Of a DNA stretch of 64,000 nt, positions 57,365 to 64,000 are shown piece by piece (the first letter of the stretch is position 1; the number at the start of each line of letters is the position of its first letter). Position numbers and translations under genes: made by a program. The notes below the pieces were generated by a model. That model ran no database searches, was not told the origin of the DNA, and saw nothing but the letters and a program-made list of their open reading frames with translations. This stretch comes from an uncultured bacterium (lineage in GTDB: Bacteria; Actinomycetota; Coriobacteriia; Coriobacteriales; Coriobacteriaceae), in NCBI GenBank assembly GCA_905215065.1, contig CAJMOF010000010.1, positions 35,722 through 99,721 of the forward strand, in the 5' to 3' direction.

Positions 57365-57414
57365 GGGCAATAGGATGCTAAGACGCACCCTACCATCTTG
57401 GCATCCTATTGCCC
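57365..57414 (+). ncRNA. 5'-UTR hairpin with conserved 22-nt loop (copy 2)
   Basis: A perfect 14-bp stem GGGCAATAGGATGC / GCATCCTATTGCCC around a loop containing GCACCCTACCATCTTG. The loop is shared with the kdgK leader hairpin at 54025-54082 (18 of 22 bases identical); the stem is not. Confidence 0.7.
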
Positions 57415-57439
57415 ATGCCATGCCATTTGCTTTCTTCCC

Positions 57440-57565
57440 GTCTCGTTGAGCCCTTCAGTCCCATTCCGGCACAACGAGACATTCCTAGACGACTGACCAT
57501 GGGGCCGGCTTTTCTGCCGTTGAGGCAGTGCCTCCGATAACCCTCTTTTTGCCGGCCCAGGTCAG
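57440..57565 (+). ncRNA. Candidate structured RNA/riboswitch-like element before the YczE-like gene (copy 2)
   Basis: P1: GTCTCGTTG-A-GCC (57440-57452) with GGC-A-CAACGAGAC (57468-57480), loop CTTCAGTCCCATTCC. Joint ATTCCTAGACGACTG. P2: GGGCCGGC (57502-57509) with GCCGGCCC (57551-57558), extended by CTGACC / GGTCAG. P3 CTGCC / GGCAG, then GTGCCTCCGATAACC. Same layout as 55232-55363 with different stem sequences. It ends 43 bases before the GTG start; the ribosome-site context ATCGAAAGGA is also shared with eda. Confidence 0.8.
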
Positions 57566-57608
57566 ACATTTCTCTTTAAATATCCTTCAATCGAAAGGAT
57601 GCAGCAGC

Positions 57609-58292
57609 GTGCGACCGCTCATCATCATGCATGGCGCAGACATCGATTGGCGTCATACCGTCATAAGAATGCTGATGTATCTGGCGGGCGTTGCCGTGCT
57701 GGCACTCGGTATGAGCCTCCAGACGGCATCTGGCTTGGGCGTCGCCGCGCTCACGTGCTTTGCCACGACCCTATCCATGCTCACGGGCAAGACGCTCGGC
57801 TTTTGGATTACAACTACCTATGTCGCTTACATCGCGGCGCAGCTCGCCATCTTGCGACGCGAATTTCAACCGCGCATTTTGCTCGAGCTTTGCTTTTCAA
57901 CGCTAATGGGCGGCTTCACCGATCTGTTCATGGCGTTCAACCCGCTGCATCCCACGGCGCTCCCCGCGCAGGTTGCGACCATGCTGCTCTCCCTCGCTAT
58001 CACCGCATTTGGCGTCAGTCTCGTCGTCAACATGGGCGTTGTCCCCAACGCACCCGACGGCTTGGTGCAGGTCATTGCGGAAAAGCTCAAGCGCCGTTTT
58101 GGAGACGTAAAGGTCGTGTTCGATTGCTCGCATGTCGCCGCCTCGCTCACGCTGTCGCTGGTATGCATGCACAACTTAGGCGGCTTTGGCGTAACCACCG
58201 CCATCTCGGCACTGTTCTTGGGCCACATCATCAACTTCGCCAACAAGCTGTTTGCCCAGCGATTCGTCCGTATGGCGTTTGGCGCCAAATAG
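57609..58292 (+). CDS. YczE/YyaS/YitT-like membrane protein
   Basis: A 227-residue integral membrane protein with about five to six helices. Features of the YczE/YitT group are LALGMSLQTASGLGVAALTCFATTLS near residue 35 and VSLVVNMGVVPNAPDGLVQV near 150, a repeated G-x-G-x-x-P-like half motif. The biochemical role of this family is not known. Control by the same promoter, operator and RNA elements as kdgK/eda suggests it moves a uronate, KDG or a related acid, which is inference. The start is GTG 57609 behind GAAAGGA; an in-frame ATG further upstream lies inside the RNA element. Confidence 0.8.
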   Translation: MRPLIIMHGADIDWRHTVIRMLMYLAGVAVLALGMSLQTASGLGVAALTCFATTLSMLTGKTLGFWITTTYVAYIAAQLAILRREFQPRILLELCFSTLMGGFTDLFMAFNPLHPTALPAQVATMLLSLAITAFGVSLVVNMGVVPNAPDGLVQVIAEKLKRRFGDVKVVFDCSHVAASLTLSLVCMHNLGGFGVTTAISALFLGHIINFANKLFAQRFVRMAFGAK

Positions 58293-58458
58293 TGAACAGC
58301 CGCGGAGCAAACGAGGCTCGAGTGCCCGGCATGTCTATGTCGCAAATAACGACGCACGCGCTATACGGACGATGAGGAATAGCCCGTCGCAAACCCCGCA
58401 AGCGGAGCTATATGTTGCTATAACTTGACATAAATTGGTCCATTGCCAGCCGGCATGC

Positions 58459-58491
58459 AAAAGGCCCCAAGCCATTCGCGGCTTGGGGCCT
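58459..58491 (-). terminator. Terminator after the Schlafen-type gene
   Basis: AGGCCCCAAGCC / GGCTTGGGGCCT with a 6-nt loop, followed by TTTTGC on the minus strand, 25 bases after the stop. Confidence 0.88.
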
Positions 58492-58515
58492 GCCTGGTAA
58501 CACAGGTCTTTCGGA

Positions 58516-59769
58516 CTACGCTCGCTCGTATTTCGTGGCGCGGCCTGTCCCCTGTTTCATGATCGCGTTTCGGCTGAGCAGAGATTCGAGCGCGGACAAT
58601 GTTCGCGCACGGCTCAGCCCCGTCTGTTTCTCAATCTCACTTCGCGACATAATTCGTCCGCCCGACAAGGCCTTAAGAACCTGAGCCTCTTCTCCAGACC
58701 CTTCAAAGGCATCGGTAACGGGCAACGCGACAGCTACCACGCCGCCACGAATATCAAAGACCGGCTGATTAATCGAATCGCGATAGGCACGCCTAATGCG
58801 CGCAATTCCCGTTCCAAACTTCTCGATATAGTCCAACTTTAAGAAGACCTCGGCAACGATGGGATTTCTGAGCACGGATATCTGTCCATACAGGTATTGC
58901 TCCGTCGTCAAGCCAGCGGGCAACGACCCGGGTGAAGTCACAACGACGCGATCATCATACAGAGCAACCTGAACATTCGCTTGCACGTCCCACGTCCGAT
59001 GCACTAGAGCGTTTGCAACCGCCTCGCGGAATGCCTCGAGGGGAATCCGGTCGGTCTGAACACGCTCGACACCTTCGATGCGCTCATAACGATAGTAGCG
59101 CGCGAACATGGCAACTGCTCTATCAACCTGCTCAATTGCAGACAGGCCCGTCGTCGTCTCACGATCTAAAAGCACGTCCTCGGTGTCGCCAAAACGAACG
59201 CAGTCGATGCCCGGAAATTCGTTGTTATCCGCCAATATCGCCGCGGCATTGGTATAGCCATCCTTGCCGAGCAGGCGAAGCGTTCGCATGATATCCGACG
59301 TGAGCTCAGAAATGCCTAGATGCTCGATGCACTTGTGTTCGAGCGTATGAAAACTCAGGTCCTGGCGAGCCGAGGTGAGCGCATCGAACGTCAGATTGCT
59401 GCCTTCGAGCGTCAGCCTGCCGTATTCAAAACGGTCGACCTCTACCGTCGCCGAATCATTTCGCCTGTAGGCCTTCCCCTTGCTTCGATAGGGCTTGTCC
59501 TGCCCCTCGTAAACCGTAAGCGTTACAGTTCCGCGGTTCTCGTCGAGCTCGAGCGTGTAACGAGGCGCAGGATCCAGACTGTCATTAATCATGTTCTCGA
59601 TGCGCAGACACTCCGCAACCGGGTCAGAAAGACCGACTGCAACACCACCGTCGTCAACGCCAAACTCTATCTTGCCCGTCCCGTAGTTTGCATAGGCGCT
59701 CACCGTTTTAAGAAACGTCGGCGTTACGCTTTCCTTGTATTCGACGGTAGGACTCTCTCTGACAACCAT
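58516..59769 (-). CDS. Schlafen/AlbA_2-domain ATP-binding regulator-like protein
   Basis: A 417-residue protein. The N-terminus (VRESPTVEYKESVTPTFLKTVSAYANYGTGKIEFGVDDGG) is the Schlafen AlbA_2 domain, seen in putative transcription regulators and some defence proteins. The centre has the ATP-binding C-terminal region of this family (IPLEAFREAVANALVHRTW, VVVTSPGSLPAGLT, FGTGIARIRRA). The C-terminus has a winged helix (MSRSEIEKQTGLSRARTLSALESLLS). It probably binds DNA and autoregulates: GCGTACGG repeats and an inverted pair AAGACGAAAA / TTTTCGTCTT flank its promoter. The ATG at 59769 has AGAAGGA eight bases upstream; an ATG at 59799 is possible. Confidence 0.85.
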   Translation of the reverse strand: MVVRESPTVEYKESVTPTFLKTVSAYANYGTGKIEFGVDDGGVAVGLSDPVAECLRIENMINDSLDPAPRYTLELDENRGTVTLTVYEGQDKPYRSKGKAYRRNDSATVEVDRFEYGRLTLEGSNLTFDALTSARQDLSFHTLEHKCIEHLGISELTSDIMRTLRLLGKDGYTNAAAILADNNEFPGIDCVRFGDTEDVLLDRETTTGLSAIEQVDRAVAMFARYYRYERIEGVERVQTDRIPLEAFREAVANALVHRTWDVQANVQVALYDDRVVVTSPGSLPAGLTTEQYLYGQISVLRNPIVAEVFLKLDYIEKFGTGIARIRRAYRDSINQPVFDIRGGVVAVALPVTDAFEGSGEEAQVLKALSGGRIMSRSEIEKQTGLSRARTLSALESLLSRNAIMKQGTGRATKYERA

Positions 59770-59808
59770 ACGTACGGTCCTTCTCCTTTTCATGCTCATC
59801 TGAACCGT

Positions 59809-59880
59809 ATTATAAGACGAAAAACATTTGCGTACGGCTTAGAATCAGACGCAAACTGTTTTCGTCTTATTTGCGTACGG
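59809..59880 (-). promoter_or_regulatory. Promoter and inverted repeats upstream of the Schlafen-type gene
   Basis: TATAAT on the minus strand (59814-59809). TAAGACGAAAA (59813-59823) is repeated inverted as TTTTCGTCTTA (59860-59872), and TTTGCGTACGG occurs at 59828 and 59871. These look like operator half-sites. Confidence 0.5.
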
Positions 59881-59963
59881 AAACTAGATACAAATTTCAC
59901 GTTCATACGACTATTTACCAAACGCATAGTGTTTTCGTCCGGCAATGCGTCCGTAATCCAAAC

Positions 59964-59998
59964 AAAAAGGCCCCGAGCTCGTGTTGAACTCGGGACCT
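59964..59998 (-). terminator. Orphan terminator-like hairpin
   Basis: AGGCCCCGAG / CTCGGGACCT hairpin followed by TTTTTG on the minus strand. No minus-strand gene ends here; the nearest operator is at 60084-60113, so a short minus-strand transcript of about 100-130 nt is possible. Apart from this and the operator, the 447-base gap 59770-60216 holds no gene. Confidence 0.55.
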
Positions 59999-60083
59999 CT
60001 TGCGCCGCGCATCTATGAGAGGAGAAATGCGATGCGCACGGGCGCTACTCCATGTAGCAGATATCGCGACGAGCGGCTGCAAC

Positions 60084-60113
60084 CGTTCACCTTTTAAAAG
60101 TGAACGTTCACCT
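60084..60113. promoter_or_regulatory. GntR-type operator before the dehydrogenase gene
   Basis: GTGAACGTTCAC (60100-60111), with an extra half-site CGTTCACC at 60084-60091 in inverted orientation. It shares its core with the palindrome at 57271-57290. Confidence 0.6.
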
Positions 60114-60216
60114 GATTCTAGGAAAACCTGACTTTTAATTCCTCCGCTTCTCCTATACTGAACTTGTAATAGAAGCAAGACTTATATAGATGAACGTTTC
60201 TTTTGGAAGGATTGTA

Positions 60217-61026
60217 ATGTCTAACCTTATGGACAGCTTCCGCCTGGACGGCAAGGTCGCGCTCGTGACCGGCGCCACCTATGGCATCGGCATGGCCATG
60301 GCCGAGGCACTCGGCGAAGCCGGCGCCAGGATCGCCTTTAACGCCCGTCACGCCGACAAGGTCGCCGAGGCCGAGAAGCACTACCGCGAGCTGGGCTTTG
60401 ATGCTCACGGCTATGTTGCCGACGTCACCGACGAGGCCGTCGTCGCCGAGCTCATCGCCAAGATCGAGGCCGATTTTGGCACCACGCCCGACATTCTGGT
60501 CAACAACGCCGGCGTCATCCAGCGCACCCCGATGCTCGACATGAGCGCCGAGGACTTCCGTCGCGTCGTCGACATCGACCTCAATGCCCCGTTTATCGTG
60601 TCCAAGGCCTGCCTGCCGGGCATGATCGCCAAGGGTCACGGCAAGATCATCAATATCTGCTCCATGATGAGCGAGCTGGGCCGCGAAACCATCGCTGGCT
60701 ACGCCGCCGCCAAGGGCGGACTCAAGATGCTCACCAAGAACATCTGCTCCGAGTTTGGCGAGGCCAATATCCAGTGCAACGGCATTGGGCCGGGCTACAT
60801 TGCCACGCCGCAGACCGCGCCGCTGCGCGAGACGCAGCCCGATGGCAGCCGTCACCCGTTCGACCAGTTCATCATTGCCAAGACGCCGGCAGCCCGTTGG
60901 GGCACGCCCGAGGACCTGAAGGGTCCCGCCGTGTTCCTGGCTTCCGATGCTTCGAACTTCGTCAACGGGCACATTCTGTACGTGGACGGCGGCATCCTCG
61001 CATACATCGGCAAACAGCCGCAATAA
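60217..61026 (+). CDS. SDR-family uronate-pathway dehydrogenase (KduD/DhuD-type)
   Basis: A short-chain NAD(P)-dependent dehydrogenase that probably reduces 2,5-diketo-3-deoxygluconate to KDG; gluconate 5-dehydrogenase activity is an alternative. The 269-residue protein has the cofactor loop VTGATYGIGMAMA, NNAGVIQR, catalytic Ser in ICSMMSE, and Tyr-Lys in GYAAAKGGL, and ends in the KduD-like HILYVDGGILAYIGKQ. GGAAGGA precedes the ATG. It is followed by the isomerase gene, with a structured hairpin between them, and preceded by the GntR-type operator. Pathway assignment rests on its neighbours. Confidence 0.88.
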   Translation: MSNLMDSFRLDGKVALVTGATYGIGMAMAEALGEAGARIAFNARHADKVAEAEKHYRELGFDAHGYVADVTDEAVVAELIAKIEADFGTTPDILVNNAGVIQRTPMLDMSAEDFRRVVDIDLNAPFIVSKACLPGMIAKGHGKIINICSMMSELGRETIAGYAAAKGGLKMLTKNICSEFGEANIQCNGIGPGYIATPQTAPLRETQPDGSRHPFDQFIIAKTPAARWGTPEDLKGPAVFLASDASNFVNGHILYVDGGILAYIGKQPQ

Positions 61027-61039
61027 GGAAACTGGGCGA

Positions 61040-61149
61040 GGCGGTCGGCAGTTAAGTCTGCTGCTCGGACAGTCCTGCGCAAGACGGAAAGCACATTAAG
61101 TGCTTTCCTTTGCGTGCGGAACTCGCGACAGACTTAACTGCCGACCGCC
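61040..61149 (+). ncRNA. Covarying nested hairpin element (copy 2), between the dehydrogenase and isomerase genes
   Basis: Perfect 21-bp arms (61040-61060 starting GGCGGTCGGCAG, and 61129-61149) enclose TCGGACAGTCCTG, an inner stem GGAAAGCAC / GTGCTTTCC, and CGTGCGGAACTC. The two unpaired motifs match copy 1 (13338-13473), while both stems have different but complementary sequence. It starts 14 bases after the dehydrogenase stop. Confidence 0.7.
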
Positions 61150-61233
61150 CGCATAGCTCATCGCGGGTTGGCTTTGCCGCCGCCCGCGCACAGAAACAAA
61201 AAACTGGAAGATTAAGTTGAAAGGTTGACTCAA

Positions 61234-61875
61234 ATGAAGATCGCTCTAATCAACGAGAATTCTCAGAACTCCAAGAACCCTATGATCGAGGCTGCCCTTA
61301 AGAAGGTTGTCGAGCCCATGGGGCACACCGTCTTTAACTATGGCATGTATGCCGACGCCGACTCCAAGCCCCTCACCTACGTGCAGAACGGCATTCTTGC
61401 CGCCGTGCTGCTCAACTCCGGCGCTGCCGACTACGTCGTGACCGGTTGCGGCACCGGCGAGGGCGCCATGCTCGCCTGCAACTCCTTCCCCGGCGTGCTG
61501 TGCGGCCATGTTGCCGACCCGCTGGATGCCTACACCTTTGCCCAGGTCAACGATGGCAATGCCGTCGCCATGCCCTTCGCCCTCAAGAACGGCTGGGGCC
61601 AGGAGCTCAACCTCGAGTACACCTTCGAGAAGCTCTTTGGCTTTGGCTCGGGCAACGGCTACCCCGCCGAGCGCGTTGAGCCCGAGCAGCGCAACAAGAA
61701 GATCCTCGACGGCGTGCGCGCTGTGACCATGCGTCCGCTCGTCGACGTCCTGGGCGAGATCGATCAGGATCTGGTGAAGGGCGCCCTCGCTGGTGAGCAC
61801 TTCCAGGAGTACTTCTTTGCCAACGCCACCGACGAGGCCATCATCGCCAAGGTCAAGGAGATCTTGGGCCTGTAA
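61234..61875 (+). CDS. RpiB/LacAB-family isomerase, probable DhuI-type uronate isomerase
   Basis: A 213-residue sugar isomerase of the RpiB superfamily: MKIALINENSQNSKN at the start, then the conserved YVVTGCGTGEGAMLACNSFPGV (catalytic cysteine and glycine loop) and GVRAVTMRPL. It is longer than RpiB (~150) because of a C-terminal extension, as in the DhuI group, which isomerises 4-deoxy-5-hexosulose-uronate made from unsaturated glucuronate of glycosaminoglycans. With the adjacent KduD/DhuD-like enzyme, kdgK and eda, it completes the path to pyruvate. ATG 61234 has AAAGG upstream; a TTG nine bases earlier is less likely. The DhuI role is inferred from context. Confidence 0.82.
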   Translation: MKIALINENSQNSKNPMIEAALKKVVEPMGHTVFNYGMYADADSKPLTYVQNGILAAVLLNSGAADYVVTGCGTGEGAMLACNSFPGVLCGHVADPLDAYTFAQVNDGNAVAMPFALKNGWGQELNLEYTFEKLFGFGSGNGYPAERVEPEQRNKKILDGVRAVTMRPLVDVLGEIDQDLVKGALAGEHFQEYFFANATDEAIIAKVKEILGL

Positions 61876-61917
61876 TAAGGCCCACGGGGCGCACCGACCC
61901 CCAACAAACCGCCAGAC

Positions 61918-61957
61918 AAAAGGCGCCGCGACGATCCATGTGTCGCGGCGCCTTTTT
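61918..61957. terminator. Bidirectional terminator after the isomerase gene
   Basis: AAAAGGCGCCGCGAC / GTCGCGGCGCCTTTTT, a perfect stem with T-runs on both strands. It serves the plus-strand isomerase and probably the minus-strand oxidoreductase that ends at 62014. Confidence 0.93.
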
Positions 61958-62013
61958 AGATTGGCTATCGCTTGAGTCACCGCAAGGCGGCCGCTCCCCT
62001 ATTTGCCAAGAGC

Positions 62014-63963
62014 CTACAGCTCGCAGGCGACCTTGTAGCCGTCGCCGATGGCGTCGCGGATGTTGCCGCACTTCTGGGCATCGCCCAGCACGTGGGTGGC
62101 AACGCCGGCAACGGCAAGGTCATCGGCCAGCTTGGTGTTGGGGCGGTAACCCATGGCAAGCACCAGCGTGTCGGCGTCGGCGATGGTGTGGACCTCGCCG
62201 TCCTTTTCGTAACTGATGGTGTCCTCGGTAATCTCGGTCACCTTGGCCTCGGTCAGCACGTGAACGCCCTTGGAAAGCATACGCGTGATGAGGACCGCGC
62301 GACCGGCGCCGCCCTCGTTGGCGGCGAGCGTCTTGGTCATCTCGATAACGGTGACGTCGCGGTTTGCCGGCGACAGATCGTTGACCAACGGGGCCAGGTA
62401 ATCGGCCGTCTCGCAACCGACGGTGCCGCCGCCCACAATGACGATCTTCTTGCCCGGGAAAGCCTTGCCGCCCAGCAGGTCATCAGCCGTCATGACCTGC
62501 TTAAAGCCCTGCATAAAGGCCGGGGCGATGGGTTCGGCGCCATAGGCCAGGACAACCTCGTAACCCGCGTAGTCGCGCTGAATATCCTCGGCCGAAAGCT
62601 CGGTACCAAAGACGCACTTCACGCCCGCCTCAGCAAGACGGCGATACTGGTACTTGATCACGCGGGTGAGTTCCTGCTTTGCCGGCGGAACGGCCGCGAT
62701 GCGCATCTCGCCGCCCGGTTCGTCCTGCTTGTCCACGAGCACCACGTTATGGCCGCGCTTGGCGGCAATGTAGGCTGCCTCCATGCCCGCAGGACCAGCG
62801 CCCACAACCAGTACGTTCTTGGCCTCGGCGGCAGGCTCGTAGCCGGCCTCATCGCGCTCCACGTCCGGATTGACGGTGCAGGAGATGCGCTTGCCAAACA
62901 TAATGCCGTTCAGGCAGCGCAGACAGCCAATGCAGGGGCGGATGTCGTCGGCGTTGCCGGCAGCGGCTTTGTTGCAGAACTCGGCATCACACAGATTGGC
63001 GCGACCCATCATGCAGATATCGGCAGCACCGTCCTCAATCAGCTCCTCGGCGATCCAAGCCTCGTTGATGCGGCCGACGGTGGCGACAGGAATGTTGACA
63101 TGTTTTTTGATCTCGCGCGAGCAGGCGGCGTGCGAGGCCTGCTGGGTACCGGCGGCGGGAATCGCGGAGCCGCGCTTGATGGTGGTACCACCCGACACAT
63201 GAATCATGTCGACACCGGCCTTCTCCAGGCGACGCGAGACGTAGATCATGTCGTTGAGGGTCAGGCCGCCATCGGTGTACTCATCGCCCGAAATGCGGAC
63301 GTCGATGATAAAGTCCTTGCCGCAGCGCTCGCGAATCTCGGCGATGACTTCGAGCAGGAAGCGCATGCGGGCGTCGAGCGAGCCGCCGTACTCGTCGGTG
63401 CGCTTGTTGTAGAGCGGAGTCAAAAAGCCGCCGAGCATACCGTGGGCGTGCGCCGCATGGACTTCGACGCCATCGACGCCGGCCTTCTGCATGCGCACGG
63501 CAGCGTCGCCAAACTGATGCGTGAGCTCGTGAATCTCGTCGACCGTGATGGGGCGCGGTGCCTCGCGGGCGTAAGACGGGCCCACAAAGGACGGAGCGAT
63601 CAGGCGAGGCGTGCCCGGAATGTTAAAGGCCATGTAGGCGGGGTGGAAGAGCTGCGGCATGATCTTGCAGCCGTACTCGTGGACGGCCGCGGCGAGCTTT
63701 TCCCAGCCGGGGATAAACGTGTCGTCGTAGCAGCACATGTCACCCGGCAGATAGGTATAGGTAGGCTCGACCGTCACGACCTCGGTGATGATGAGGCCCA
63801 CGCCGCCCTTGGCGCGGGCACGGTAATGATCGACCAAGTCGTCGGTCACATAGCCGTGATCGGCCAGGTTGGTAGATACCGGCGGCATAAAGACGCGGTT
63901 CTTGACCTCGGTCGTACCGACCTTGATCGGGCTAAAGAGCATCGGGTAGGCGGAGGACTCCAT
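62014..63963 (-). CDS. Old-yellow-enzyme family NADH:flavin oxidoreductase with 4Fe-4S and FAD domains
   Basis: A 649-residue reductase of the 2,4-dienoyl-CoA reductase / BaiCD-BaiH / 2-enoate reductase type. Residues ~1-370 are the FMN-binding TIM barrel (MLFSPIKVGTTEVKNRVFMPPVS, HAAHAHGMLGGFLTPLYNKRTDEYGGS). A CIGCLRCLNGIMFGKRISC motif then binds a 4Fe-4S cluster, followed by two Rossmann folds (VLVVGAGPAGMEAA for FAD, IVIVGGGTVGCETA for NADH). It would reduce an activated C=C bond; the substrate (enoate, steroid or bile-acid intermediate, plant phenolic) cannot be told. The stop lies 57 bases from the convergent isomerase's terminator. Single-gene unit in this window. Confidence 0.92.
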   Translation of the reverse strand: MESSAYPMLFSPIKVGTTEVKNRVFMPPVSTNLADHGYVTDDLVDHYRARAKGGVGLIITEVVTVEPTYTYLPGDMCCYDDTFIPGWEKLAAAVHEYGCKIMPQLFHPAYMAFNIPGTPRLIAPSFVGPSYAREAPRPITVDEIHELTHQFGDAAVRMQKAGVDGVEVHAAHAHGMLGGFLTPLYNKRTDEYGGSLDARMRFLLEVIAEIRERCGKDFIIDVRISGDEYTDGGLTLNDMIYVSRRLEKAGVDMIHVSGGTTIKRGSAIPAAGTQQASHAACSREIKKHVNIPVATVGRINEAWIAEELIEDGAADICMMGRANLCDAEFCNKAAAGNADDIRPCIGCLRCLNGIMFGKRISCTVNPDVERDEAGYEPAAEAKNVLVVGAGPAGMEAAYIAAKRGHNVVLVDKQDEPGGEMRIAAVPPAKQELTRVIKYQYRRLAEAGVKCVFGTELSAEDIQRDYAGYEVVLAYGAEPIAPAFMQGFKQVMTADDLLGGKAFPGKKIVIVGGGTVGCETADYLAPLVNDLSPANRDVTVIEMTKTLAANEGGAGRAVLITRMLSKGVHVLTEAKVTEITEDTISYEKDGEVHTIADADTLVLAMGYRPNTKLADDLAVAGVATHVLGDAQKCGNIRDAIGDGYKVACEL

Positions 63964-64000
63964 ACAAGGTTCCTTTCGTTTGAGCCGCTCGGCGGCAGTT

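Noticed and set aside
59915..60178. 87-codon minus-strand frame before the DhuD-like gene
   Set aside because: It overlaps operator and terminator-like structures, has no ribosome site and no domain.

Overview
This window looks like chromosome of a high-GC gut actinobacterium of the class Coriobacteriia, most likely Collinsella or a close relative. That is inference: it rests on the GatCAB, GlnR/glnA and tmRNA sequences, a class C sortase pilus locus, PTS and uronate catabolism genes, and many dispersed hairpin repeats. No tRNA, rRNA, CRISPR array, prophage or transposase gene was seen.

Layout. 1-5.3 kb: a cut-off PTS EIIA gene, glmM, rpsI/rplM, a patatin-like hydrolase, a repeat-rich gap, tmRNA and an unknown small protein. 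5.3-13.1 kb: a PIN-domain protein, a P-type metal ATPase with an apparent frameshift near its start plus a small partner, and a heterodimeric ABC transporter divergent from an AraC-type regulator; the ATPase and ABC promoter regions share one palindrome. 13.3-17 kb: gatCAB. 17.2-28.2 kb: a surface pilus region, with a class C sortase, an AbiE-type toxin-antitoxin pair, a duplicated small-membrane-protein module and three LPxTG-type pilin/adhesin genes, the first carrying a G9 tract. 28.5-35.4 kb: a HAD phosphatase, an MFS transporter and a beta-glucoside PTS locus (licT-like antiterminator, EIIBC, and a 6-phospho-beta-glucosidase broken by a stop codon). 35.5-40 kb: a histidine phosphatase, a MoaC-MobB fusion, moaA and an endonuclease-like protein. 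40.2-46.5 kb: a second ABC pair and a MATE pump with a MerR/BmrR-type regulator. 46.5-52.7 kb: ligA, an HtrA protease, a GlnR-like regulator and glnA. 52.8-61.9 kb: an unsaturated-uronate / 2-keto-3-deoxygluconate (KDG) module: LacI and GntR regulators, kdgK, eda, a YczE/YitT-like membrane protein, a KduD/DhuD-type dehydrogenase and an RpiB-like DhuI-type isomerase. 62-64 kb: an old-yellow-enzyme family oxidoreductase.

The most interesting part is the control layer of the KDG module. kdgK and the membrane-protein gene share a promoter, a LacI-type operator and a 5'-UTR hairpin whose 22-nt loop is conserved while its stem differs. A second structured element (P1/P2/P3 stems, conserved AGTCCCATTCC loop, ATTCCTnnACGACTG joint, GTGCCTCCGATAACC strand) lies just before both eda and the membrane-protein gene. 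Between the two copies every stem differs in sequence yet still pairs, which is the signature of a conserved RNA fold. A further covarying hairpin family sits 3' of gatB and 3' of the dehydrogenase gene. Two other dispersed hairpin families mark the 3' ends of many minus-strand genes and probably act as terminators.
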